A stretch of 64,000 nt of DNA from Marinobacterium rhizophilum DSM 18822 (GTDB lineage Bacteria; Pseudomonadota; Gammaproteobacteria; Pseudomonadales; Balneatricaceae): the NCBI RefSeq assembly GCF_000378045.1, contig NZ_KB899106.1, positions 1-64,000 of the forward strand, given 5' to 3'. Position numbers and translations under genes: made by a program. Below the pieces are notes generated by a model, which saw nothing but the letters and a program-made list of their open reading frames with translations, was not told where the DNA came from and did not search any database. The stretch's first letter is position 1. Every line of letters begins with the position of its first letter. Shown in pieces: positions 44,454 to 52,495 of this stretch.

Positions 44454-44687
44454 TCAAGCCTGGGATACAACGTTGCTGTTGCCCTGGAAAATGTCCTGGC
44501 TCAGAACCGCAATGTTCAGCTGGGTATTGACGTTGGTCAGCTGCTTGATGCTGGTGCTGACCGGGCCGAACCAGGCCGGCTTGGGCATCAGGTATCCGGG
44601 GTTGAATGCGTAACCGCCACGGACGCTGGCCAGTGCCCGGTTATCGAGTGTTTTGCTTTCGTGCAGGTCGCAGATGCTGATAGTCAT
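44454..44687 (-). CDS. Double-glycine-leader peptide precursor, subfamily B (copy 2)
   Basis: 77 residues: leader MTISICDLHESKTLDNRALA then SVRGG. The 52-residue core has PAWFGPVSTSIKQLTNVNTQ and then LNIAVLSQDIFQGNSNVVSQA. It closely matches the 42759 gene over the last ~37 residues. It is first in its unit after a sigma54 promoter. The leader carries a Cys that the others lack. Confidence 0.8.
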   Translation of the reverse strand: MTISICDLHESKTLDNRALASVRGGYAFNPGYLMPKPAWFGPVSTSIKQLTNVNTQLNIAVLSQDIFQGNSNVVSQA

Positions 44688-44756
44688 GGCAATATCTCCA
44701 AGGGTTCAGGGTCGTAAGAGCGGCTTCCACTGTGGCTGTTCGCTCTGACCTGTGTA

Positions 44757-44774
44757 TTGCAGCCCCTGTGCCAA
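44757..44774 (-). promoter_or_regulatory. Sigma54 (-24/-12) promoter of peptide unit 3
   Basis: Minus-strand TTGGCACA-GGGG-CTGCAA fits the consensus with exact spacing, about 70 bases before the 44687 start. A+T-rich DNA follows upstream. Confidence 0.87.
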
Positions 44775-44840
44775 CTCCCCGAAAATCTGCATATAGACAA
44801 ATTAACAGCTTGATTTAAATGGATTAATTTATTGACCACA

Positions 44841-44869
44841 AAAAAATCCGGGCTGCCTGCCCGGGTTTT
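44841..44869. terminator. Bidirectional intrinsic terminator
   Basis: AATCCGGGC and GCCCGGGTT arms around TGCCT, with an A-run on one side and TTTT on the other. It would end the transcript coming from the 45188-45370 gene or the PP2C-FHA unit. Confidence 0.7.
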
Positions 44870-45187
44870 GAAGTGGATATACGTTTGGTGTTATTCAACA
44901 ATGTTAAGGATAATTGTTTGCTGCTACAAAACAGGTTTCACACTATCTTTCTGCGCTCAATCAACGGTTAAAGGATCCGCCTGAAGAGTGGACATGGCCA
45001 TACAGAGACTGCACCTAACCGGCTGCTGACAAACGACCTGCGTTGCTGATCACGGCGTAAAAATAACGGCGTTAAAAATAACGGCGTTAAAAATAACGGC
45101 TTACAGGCTTTGCCTGAACGCACTTTACTGCAGCCTCGCAGGGTGGGCGACGCGAATGAATCGGTCTTTTATCGGCCATAAACTCTT
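44870..45187. other. Non-coding stretch with a short tandem repeat
   Basis: About 318 bp, no gene seen. It contains the ACGGCGTTAAAAATA tandem repeat at 45052-45101. Confidence 0.5.
45052..45101. repeat. 15-nt tandem repeat, about 3 copies
   Basis: ACGGCGT(T)AAAAATA is repeated at 45052, 45066 and 45081, with a partial fourth. It lies 3' of the 45188 peptide gene, and its function is unknown. Confidence 0.75.
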
Positions 45188-45370
45188 TCATTTCGACGAT
45201 TTTTGTCCGGGTGGCGCACCGCTTGCGCTAGCTGCCCCGCTAACGCTTTTCAACAGCCTGCTAAGCGGGTCCCTGCGCAGGCGGACACGACGACCACCGA
45301 CAATGGTCCTCATCGCTTTGCTGTCCAGTTCCCTGTTTTCCTCGAGATCCTTGATTACCAGAGTAGCCAT
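45188..45370 (-). CDS. Double-glycine-leader peptide with a strongly basic core
   Basis: 60 residues. The leader MATLVIKDLEENRELDSKAM then RTIVGG clearly belongs to the same leader family as the five other precursors. The 34-residue core (RRVRLRRDPLSRLLKSVSGA, then a Gly/Ser/Ala/Pro tail) has nine Arg/Lys against one Asp and lacks the curlin-like motif. It may be a cationic antimicrobial-type product, or a decayed or regulatory member. It follows the FHA gene by 109 bases. No convincing sigma54 site is seen before it (TTGGCAC near 45437, but the -12 GC is misplaced). Confidence 0.65.
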   Translation of the reverse strand: MATLVIKDLEENRELDSKAMRTIVGGRRVRLRRDPLSRLLKSVSGAASASGAPPGQKSSK

Positions 45371-45479
45371 GTTCGTTCTCCCCTGCGGGTCAGAATCGAC
45401 TTCGCAACTGCCTTTCTTTACTGCATCAGTATAGTGCCAACGGTCGGGTACTGGCCGACGGATGCCAGGCTGCTGGAAG

Positions 45480-46364
45480 CTAACCCGAACGCGGCATCAG
45501 TAACAGCACCAGGACGGCGCAGGTGATCAATACCAGCAGCCCGAACCACAGCCAGGGAGATTTTCGTCGCGGGTTACCGCTGCGCTGTCCAGCCCTTGGG
45601 GGCGCGTCTCGCGGCTGAGCGTGCGAATCCAGCACGAGCTGCATGTCCAGCTCGCCGAAACGCACCCGCGCGCCGTCGCTCAGCTGTGCCTGCTCAACGG
45701 AGCGGCCGTCAACACAGGTGCCGTTAGTGGACTGCAGGTCGGTCAGGATCCATTGCCCCAGCTGATTCGAAAGCTCGGCATGGTGCGACGACACTGAAGG
45801 GTCATCAAGCACAAGGTCGTTGTCCGGCGCTCGTCCAATCCGTATCCGCCCCGCTGCGATTTCGCAACGCTGGCCGTCAGTCATAACAAACCAGGCTTTC
45901 CCTCTACGCAGCACCCGGGTGTGCTCGTTCTCATCACCATCCCGATGCCGCATTGCGGTACCGACAGCCACATGTAGCGCTGTGGCGTCAGGATCGCGCA
46001 ACTGTGTCGCGTCAAAATCGCCGGATTGAGGCCCGGTCACCCGAAATACCAGCTGATCCAGCCAGATTTCGTCACCGTGATGTGCCTCAGCTTGGCTAAT
46101 CCTTTCGCCGTTGAGATAGGTGCCATTGGCCGACCCCAGGTCCTCTACCTGCAGACAGGTGTCGGCAACACGGATGGCGGCATGCCGGCGTGACAGATGG
46201 GAATCGTCGATGACCAAATCGCAGTCCGATCCCCGCCCGATGATCAATGCCCCGGTCAGCGCCAGGCAGCCACCTTGCAGCTTGTCGGACTCCAGCGACC
46301 AGCCACTGACGGTAACCTGCGCTGGCGGCTCCGGCGCCGGCGATTCGCCCTTGTTGTGGTTCAT
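45480..46364 (-). CDS. Double FHA-domain tail-anchored membrane protein
   Basis: 294 residues. FHA 1 (about 38-105) has IIGRGSDCDLVIDDSHLSRRH and GSANGTYLNG. FHA 2 (about 170-240) has RIGRAPDNDLVLDDPSVSSHH and STNGTCVDG. A C-terminal membrane segment (WLWFGLLVLITCAVLVLLLM) anchors it with the FHA domains in the cytoplasm. It should bind phosphothreonine targets of the nearby kinase. It starts 23 bases after the PP2C gene, with AGGAG before the ATG, and forms an operon with it. Confidence 0.87.
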   Translation of the reverse strand: MNHNKGESPAPEPPAQVTVSGWSLESDKLQGGCLALTGALIIGRGSDCDLVIDDSHLSRRHAAIRVADTCLQVEDLGSANGTYLNGERISQAEAHHGDEIWLDQLVFRVTGPQSGDFDATQLRDPDATALHVAVGTAMRHRDGDENEHTRVLRRGKAWFVMTDGQRCEIAAGRIRIGRAPDNDLVLDDPSVSSHHAELSNQLGQWILTDLQSTNGTCVDGRSVEQAQLSDGARVRFGELDMQLVLDSHAQPRDAPPRAGQRSGNPRRKSPWLWFGLLVLITCAVLVLLLMPRSG

Positions 46365-46387
46365 ATCCTGCTCCTGCGAGCCTGCCG

Positions 46388-47260
46388 TTATACCAGGAAG
46401 AATGCCAGAACGATCAGAAGTACCCCGAGCACTGCAGCTCCCAGATATCCAAGCCGGCGATCGAACTTCGGCGATGCTGACCTGGGCGCAGGGGCCGGTT
46501 CGGCGCGCGGCACGGTCGCATCCAGGTTTAGGGCTTGCGGCGCATCCTGGGGTGCCGCGACCACGATGGCGCTGATATTATCGCGCCCGCCATGGGTCAG
46601 CGCGGCCTGAATCAGGCGATCCGCCTGCACCTGCTCATCAACGCCGGAGCCCAAAATCTGGCCCAATTCGACGGCATCCAGTTCGCCGCTAAGGCCATCG
46701 CTGCAGAGCAGAATGCGCTGCCCGCGCTGCCACTGCCCGCTGCTGCGGCTCACCCGCAGTTCGTGGCGTTCAGGGACGCCCAGTGCCTGTAGCACCACAT
46801 GCGCCTGGGGATGACCGACTGCCTCCCGTTCGCTCAGTACCCCTCTGTCTACCAGCAGCTGAACATAGGAATGATCGTGACTGAGCTGGCTCAGGGCAGG
46901 TTCCGCGGAATCCCAAAGGTAGGCCCGACTGTCGCCGACCCAGGCGATCTCGTAGTGCAGATCCCTTGCGTGCAATGCGACCAGGGTCGCTCCCATCCCC
47001 TTGATGCCATCGCCCTGCTCGGCCGCAGCCAGAATGGCCAGATGCGCATCCTGAATAGCCTCGCGCAGCGACAGCCCCCCGGCAACGCGCTGGTGCACCA
47101 CCAGGCTCGCAATGGCGCTGGCCACCTCTCCGCCGCTGTGTCCGCCCATGCCATCGGCAACCAGCCACAACCCGAGTTGCGGATCGACCACGAAACTGTC
47201 TTCGTTATGGTTCCGAATGCGTCCGACGTCGGATCCATAGCCACAGGAGAGGAAAGCCAT
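46388..47260 (-). CDS. PP2C-family Ser/Thr protein phosphatase, membrane anchored
   Basis: 290 residues. The PP2C motifs are present: RIRNHNEDSF, WLVADGMGGHSGGEVAS, IAWVGDSRAYL, LLCSDGLSGEL and the C-terminal GGRDNISAIVV, with the metal-binding Asp residues intact. A C-terminal membrane span (YLGAAVLGVLLIVLAFFLV) anchors it. It most likely reverses phosphorylation by the kinase at 48115-49482. The ATG has AGGAG upstream, and the promoter lies in the ~170 bp shared with the plus-strand gene at 47432. Confidence 0.9.
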   Translation of the reverse strand: MAFLSCGYGSDVGRIRNHNEDSFVVDPQLGLWLVADGMGGHSGGEVASAIASLVVHQRVAGGLSLREAIQDAHLAILAAAEQGDGIKGMGATLVALHARDLHYEIAWVGDSRAYLWDSAEPALSQLSHDHSYVQLLVDRGVLSEREAVGHPQAHVVLQALGVPERHELRVSRSSGQWQRGQRILLCSDGLSGELDAVELGQILGSGVDEQVQADRLIQAALTHGGRDNISAIVVAAPQDAPQALNLDATVPRAEPAPAPRSASPKFDRRLGYLGAAVLGVLLIVLAFFLV

Positions 47261-47431
47261 GCTGCTCCTAGAACGATGATAAAGTAGCGACGAAGGTACC
47301 GCTGAACGGCAGCGTCGATTGGCACATCGGCAAACGCCCGGCGGCGGCGACGCCCTCTGCGCGCCGTCCGGTTCGATACTCTACTCTGAAGTTAAGTGTA
47401 GTCAGCCGTGCCAGTATCGGAGGGTGCTGCC

Positions 47432-48118
47432 GTGATCGATTCCAGACCGGATGACAAGAAGCCCACAGACCTGCGGACCCAGGTGCGACGGCCATCAGAG
47501 CACCGTGCCGATCTTGAACCTACGCGCCCGATCACTCCCGCGGCCAACCTGGTCGCACCAACCCGCACCCTTCATCGGCGGAGACTGAATCCCTGGCGGG
47601 TTGCCGCCACCGCGGCTGTAGCCGCACTCGCGGTGCTCTGGTGGCCGCCGCTCAATCATGAAGAGCCCCCAGCTCCTGCGACCGAGCGTCATTTACCCGT
47701 TCCAAACGCACAAACCGGTGCCCTGTCCGGCGAGCCGGCCAACGAAGCCATCAACGAATATCGGCTTCGACTGCAGGCCCTGAGCGTTCAGGAGCAGCCC
47801 GCCCTCACGGACAGCGAGCGTCACCAGCAGCTGACGGCCCTGTTTGAGCGTTTCACCCAGGCCCTGGCGACCGGCAATATCGATCTGCCCGCAGCGGATA
47901 GCGCGAGCGAATACCTGATACAGATGACCCTGCTCGATGCACAGCACGCGCAGGTTCTGGAGGCCCGTTCAATGCTCGTCCAGACGTTTCTGCAGCGTGC
48001 CCGCGATGCACGGCTGGCCGGGCACTGGGACGAGGCGGACCGTCTGCTGCAACAGGCGCTCGAGATTCGCCTCGGTACCGGCGATCCGGGCACCCGGCTC
48101 GAACCGCCCATCGACTAA
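47432..48118 (+). CDS. Single-span membrane protein, unknown, with helical C-terminal repeat region
   Basis: About 228 residues from a GTG with GGAGGG upstream. A ~65-residue basic cytoplasmic tail precedes one membrane span (WRVAATAAVAALAVLWW). A periplasmic helical part ends in a TPR-like segment (DARLAGHWDEADRLLQQALE). That segment resembles the C-terminal region of the neighbouring kinase. The tail contains several Thr residues (DLRTQVRR, EPTRPITP) that could be kinase or FHA targets; this is inference. It converges on the kinase gene with a 4-base overlap. Confidence 0.7.
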   Translation: MIDSRPDDKKPTDLRTQVRRPSEHRADLEPTRPITPAANLVAPTRTLHRRRLNPWRVAATAAVAALAVLWWPPLNHEEPPAPATERHLPVPNAQTGALSGEPANEAINEYRLRLQALSVQEQPALTDSERHQQLTALFERFTQALATGNIDLPAADSASEYLIQMTLLDAQHAQVLEARSMLVQTFLQRARDARLAGHWDEADRLLQQALEIRLGTGDPGTRLEPPID

Positions 48119-49482
48119 CGCGTCCCCGACTGGGCATCCAGCCGTTGGCGCAGCGCCAGCAGACCGTTGTGAGCGGGGAACAGTTCCAGCCCGCGTGTAA
48201 TCTGCCCTCTGGCCGCCTCCAACTCCCCCGCCTGCCACAGTTGCAGGGACTGCTCCACCAGCCGGTTAGCGACCATCTCCACCCCCTGTTGTGCAACGGC
48301 ATTAGCCGGATCCATCTCCAGCACCAGCTGGTAGGCATCGTAGGCATTGCTGCCCTGGGGCAGAATCAGCCGGCCCACCATCAGGTGCGCCCTCGCCACG
48401 GCCAGCAGCCGCGCGACTTTTTCCTGCTCGGCCTGGCTCAACACAACCGGTGTACCCTGGCGTTGCGTAGCAACCGGCGGTGCCAGGCCCGGCACCGCCG
48501 GCAGTCCTTGAGGTATGGACAGTTCCACCGGTTCCGGCGGCACTGCCCTCCCTTCACGGTACCACTGATAGGCATGTTCGCCGATCAGAAAACCCGCCAG
48601 CGCCATGATTGCCATCCAGAGACGAAAGCGGGGCCTTTTGTCCGTCCTGCGGCGCCGGTCCTTGAACCCGTTGATGGCGTTACGGAACTCCGTGGCGCTC
48701 TGGAAACGCTTTTCGGGCTTCTTGGCCAGGGCTTTCTTCACCACTGTGTTGAAGAACCGGATTACCTCTGCGTTGGAGGTATCCGGCTTGCCGGGCATAT
48801 CGTGAATGATCCGGTGGATCACCGTATTGGACAGGTCGCCGGGAAAAGCCTTGTTACCGGTCAGCAGTTCGTACAGAACGATACCGGTGGAAAACAGGTC
48901 GGTGCGAGCGTCCACCGGCTGTCCCAGACACTGTTCCGGCGACATGTAATTGGGCGTACCCAGCACACCACCGGTCTGGGTCAGGTCGGATGACTCCAGC
49001 CTGGCAATGCCGAAATCGGCGATTTTTACCGTGCCGTCCGACAGCAGGATAATATTAGCCGGCTTGATATCGCGATGAATGATACCCAGCGAGTGCGTAT
49101 ATTCCAGCGCATCCAGCACCTGGGACATGATATTCAGCACCTGCCTGAACGGAAAACGCGTGCCTTCGCGCAGATAATCCTTGAGCTCGCGCCCTTCCAC
49201 ATACTCCATAACGAAAAAGGGCGCGCCCTGCTTCTCGTCCTCTTCATATTCATAAATGGCAACGATGTTCTGGTGCGTCAGTCGGCCGACGGCCTGGGCT
49301 TCGTGACGAAACCGCTCCAGCAAGTCTCGTCCAAGTTCTCCTTCCAGTAGCTCGGGATGGACGGTCTTAATCGCAACCGTGCGGGCAATATGGGGATCGA
49401 ACGCCTGGAAAACGACCCCCATGCCGCCTTCGCCGAGAATCCCGTCGATCCGGTATTTTCCTAGGTATTGCTGTTGCGACAT
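48115..49482 (-). CDS. Ser/Thr protein kinase with one membrane span and TPR-like periplasmic domain
   Basis: 455 residues. The kinase domain (about 9-275) has the Gly loop GEGGMGVVF, catalytic Lys in VAIKTVHP, HRDIKPANI, DFGIAR and the activation segment ending GTPNYMSPEQ, so it should be active. A membrane span (LWMAIMALAGFLIGEHAY, about 287-305) leads to a periplasmic helical repeat region. It can phosphorylate FHA-bound partners and perhaps the exporter proteins. It is the second gene after the caspase-like lipoprotein, 73 bases apart. Confidence 0.9.
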   Translation of the reverse strand: MSQQQYLGKYRIDGILGEGGMGVVFQAFDPHIARTVAIKTVHPELLEGELGRDLLERFRHEAQAVGRLTHQNIVAIYEYEEDEKQGAPFFVMEYVEGRELKDYLREGTRFPFRQVLNIMSQVLDALEYTHSLGIIHRDIKPANIILLSDGTVKIADFGIARLESSDLTQTGGVLGTPNYMSPEQCLGQPVDARTDLFSTGIVLYELLTGNKAFPGDLSNTVIHRIIHDMPGKPDTSNAEVIRFFNTVVKKALAKKPEKRFQSATEFRNAINGFKDRRRRTDKRPRFRLWMAIMALAGFLIGEHAYQWYREGRAVPPEPVELSIPQGLPAVPGLAPPVATQRQGTPVVLSQAEQEKVARLLAVARAHLMVGRLILPQGSNAYDAYQLVLEMDPANAVAQQGVEMVANRLVEQSLQLWQAGELEAARGQITRGLELFPAHNGLLALRQRLDAQSGTR

Positions 49483-49555
49483 AGGGGGTCACCTGGATGG
49501 TTGGTGCCCTTGTCGGGCGGCCGTACCGGCCCGCAATCAGAGCGCCGGCCTGGTC

Positions 49556-52276
49556 TCAGAGGGGCCGGAAAAAGAACTCCCCGGCTTCATGCCCGGCATG
49601 ATGAATCGGCGTATATTCCGGCACCTGCTGTAGCTCCGGCCCGAGCTTGCGCTGCTGCACCCGTTTCAGCACATCGCGATAGAGGGCATGGCCTTCAAGT
49701 ACGCGCCGATTGCTATTCAGCGTATCGAGAAAAGCCTTGGCAAACACCGAATGATTGCCACCGGCCGAATCCGGCACCGGTTGAACACCACCCGAGGTCA
49801 GGACAGTACGCGCCCGCACCTGCGCCAACGTCATGATCCATTCGTTGCGATTCTCCTCGGGAATACTGAGTTCCAGCCGCGGCATCGACGACACGCTGAG
49901 AGTGCCGGAATAGCAGGAATCGGCCACCACCATCACCTGCTTGGCACGGATGGCATTGAGGATATCGGTGACATCGACGTTGGAGATCCAATTGGCACTG
50001 TTGCCGGGCTCCGCGTCCACCGGGAGCCAGTAGCCGCGGTCGTTAACCCGGTCCAGTTCACCATGGCCGGCATAGTAGATCAGCAGATTGTCCTGCTCGG
50101 TGAGTTCCTGTCGCAACCGGTTCAGCGACGACAGGATCGCGTACCGGTCAGCGTCCAGCAACAGGGTCGTCTTGAATCCGTACCGTTCACGTAGCAGCCT
50201 TGCGGCCTCGCTGGCATCGTTTCTGGCGGTATTCAGACTCGGAAAATGGCGATACTGGTTGTTGCCGATAATCAGCGCATAGTAGTTCCCAAGCGCCAGC
50301 TCAGGTCCCCGAGTCGCTTGTGCGGCGAGCGCACCGCTGACTTTGCTGACGGCCGGCACATCGGTTATCAGCGAAAAAGCGGCCACCACCCGACGCCCCT
50401 GCCGGTCGACCGCGACGATCTCAACTGGCGTTCGGTCCGAACGAATCGGCACCTTTACCTGGAACAGGCCGTTGTCCCCCACCACCGCCGCCTCGCCATT
50501 CACCTGGAAACTGAGCAGGCCAGCCGGCGCCACCACCTTGCCGATCACTTCCCGCTCCAGCAGCGGCGTCTGCAGCCGCACGCTGGGTACGCCGCGCATC
50601 AGCACCACCGGAGGCTCGATAATCTCGATCGAGGGCGGCTCCACCATCGTTGCCGGCTCGACCTGCGTCAGTTGCGTCAGCTGCCGTTTATGCTGCTGCA
50701 CTTCCAAGCGTAACTCATCAATACTGGACTGCTGTGTGCTAACCAGCTGCCGCCGCTCCTGCAATTGCCGCTCCAGCGCAGCAATTTCGTGCTGGCGACG
50801 CTGCCTCTGCGCCTGGGTTTCCTCGGTAAACAGTGCCAGTTCGGACTCATAACGGGCCCGGCTCGCGGCGAGGTCGGCATCGCTCTGCCTTTGCTGCTGT
50901 TGCATTGCCTGCAACCGCTTCTCCTTGTCGTCGAGCTGTTGCTGCAGTACCTGCTGCTGTTCGCGATATTGCTGTAACTGCTGCTGCGAAACGCTGCGCT
51001 CGGTTTGAAGATCATCGAGTGCCTGCTGCAGCCGTTGTTGTTGCCGGCGGCTGCGGGCAATCTGCTGTTCATAGCGCTGCTGCTGCGCCTGAAGTGTTCC
51101 ATTGCGCTGTTCAAGCTGCTGTAGCCGCGCCTGTTCCTCGCTCTGCACTGAACGTTCGGCACTCAACTGCCGCTGCTGTGCCAACTGACTGCGGCTAAGG
51201 TCCAGTTCCCGTCGGGTCGACGACAACTCCTGCTGATGGCCGGCCAGCTCCGACTCGGCTCGCTGCAGCTGGGTCTGCAGCTGGTCGAGTTGCCGTTGCT
51301 TGTCCTCCAGCTGACGTTGCAGGGCTGCTTCGTTCTGACCAATGCCATCGAGTTGCCGCTGCAACGCCTGTTTGTCGCGGGACAGCGTTGTGAGCCGCTG
51401 CAGGTCGGCGTTCACCGCCGGTGTCGGCGGACGGGTCGCGTCACCCGGTGACGCCTTCATCTGCTCCAGCTGGCGTCGAATCTGTTCCATCTGCTGCCTC
51501 GCATCCTCGAGCGAACGCTGTCTGGCCCGCAACTGCTGCTGGCTGCGCTGCACCTCGGCCTCTAATCGTTCCTGCGCCTCGCGCCGCTCGGACAACTCGC
51601 TGCGCAGCGTTGTCAGCTCCCGTTCCTGTTCGGCATATTCCGCCTTCAGCGTTGAACTGAACTGAAGTTCATCACCGGTAAGGCCGGAGGCCTGGCGATA
51701 CCAGTTAAGTGCTGCCTGCCTGTCCAGCGGCACCCCCCGCCCTTTCTCGCTCAGATGGCCCAGGTTTATCTGCGCCGGAGCATGCCCCTGTTCAGCCGCC
51801 AGTCGGTACCAGTGAGCCGCCAGCCGGTAGTCCGGTGCCAGCCCGAGCCCCTTTTCGTAGATCTCGCCGACATAGTTCTGGGCGATTGCATCACCTAGCT
51901 GCGCCTTGGGCAACCAGACTTTCAGTGCACTGGCATAGTCAGCGCGATCATAAGCCACATACTCGCCACCGCGGATCTCGCAGTTAACGGCCGAGGTGCG
52001 AATCGGGCGCCTGGCCGTCTGATAAGTCAGCTGCTGGCCCAGCTTGCGCACTTGCCCGGGGAGCAGGCAATCCACGATAAGAAATTCGTTGGCGTTCCGG
52101 GCGGCGGCTTCAGGCAAGGGCGCCGGTGTCATCGAAGCCCCGCCCTGGCAGCCCGTCAGCATCAGCGCCAGCAACAGTAGAACCAACGTATTGAACCGCC
52201 CGTACACCCCTGCCCACATCAGAAACGCGCGCCCCCGGAGATCGAACGGATACCCACGCCTGCAGCCTGCTGTCAT
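49556..52276 (-). CDS. Caspase-like (C14) lipoprotein with SEL1 repeats and long coiled coil
   Basis: 906 residues. The N-terminus has a long polar stretch, then a hydrophobic span and lipobox (LMLTGC, Cys about 43). Two SEL1 repeats (YEKGLGLAPDYRLAAHWYRLAAEQGH and the next, partly quoted) sit at about 140-200. A Gln/Arg-rich coiled coil spans roughly 210-540, with a beta-rich linker after it. The C-terminal caspase fold has YALIIGNNQY, catalytic His in YYAGHGELD and Cys in VADSCYSGTL. It is probably an envelope-facing protease, with substrate unknown. GGGGAG precedes the ATG; an internal ATG at 52219 would shorten the N-terminus. Confidence 0.87.
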   Translation of the reverse strand: MTAGCRRGYPFDLRGRAFLMWAGVYGRFNTLVLLLLALMLTGCQGGASMTPAPLPEAAARNANEFLIVDCLLPGQVRKLGQQLTYQTARRPIRTSAVNCEIRGGEYVAYDRADYASALKVWLPKAQLGDAIAQNYVGEIYEKGLGLAPDYRLAAHWYRLAAEQGHAPAQINLGHLSEKGRGVPLDRQAALNWYRQASGLTGDELQFSSTLKAEYAEQERELTTLRSELSERREAQERLEAEVQRSQQQLRARQRSLEDARQQMEQIRRQLEQMKASPGDATRPPTPAVNADLQRLTTLSRDKQALQRQLDGIGQNEAALQRQLEDKQRQLDQLQTQLQRAESELAGHQQELSSTRRELDLSRSQLAQQRQLSAERSVQSEEQARLQQLEQRNGTLQAQQQRYEQQIARSRRQQQRLQQALDDLQTERSVSQQQLQQYREQQQVLQQQLDDKEKRLQAMQQQQRQSDADLAASRARYESELALFTEETQAQRQRRQHEIAALERQLQERRQLVSTQQSSIDELRLEVQQHKRQLTQLTQVEPATMVEPPSIEIIEPPVVLMRGVPSVRLQTPLLEREVIGKVVAPAGLLSFQVNGEAAVVGDNGLFQVKVPIRSDRTPVEIVAVDRQGRRVVAAFSLITDVPAVSKVSGALAAQATRGPELALGNYYALIIGNNQYRHFPSLNTARNDASEAARLLRERYGFKTTLLLDADRYAILSSLNRLRQELTEQDNLLIYYAGHGELDRVNDRGYWLPVDAEPGNSANWISNVDVTDILNAIRAKQVMVVADSCYSGTLSVSSMPRLELSIPEENRNEWIMTLAQVRARTVLTSGGVQPVPDSAGGNHSVFAKAFLDTLNSNRRVLEGHALYRDVLKRVQQRKLGPELQQVPEYTPIHHAGHEAGEFFFRPL

Positions 52277-52495
52277 GGCTCTCCCCTGATTGGCTACGTC
52301 ACCACCACCTTCCTACAATAATAGTTCAAGCCGCTCTGTAGCCCAGCTGCGAACATTGCCGGAACCGTGGCATTGCCCTGTCGCGACCCTCGGTGGACAC
52401 AGCAGTTTTCAAGAGTCCCGGGCGGCACAGCGAAACCGGGTGCCTGGCGGCACCCGGGACAGGCATACCATCAAAGAAAGCCACAAGGATTTGCT

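Noticed and set aside
45420-45440. Sigma54 promoter before the basic peptide gene
   Set aside because: TTGGCAC is present on the minus strand, but the -12 GC is two bases out of place.
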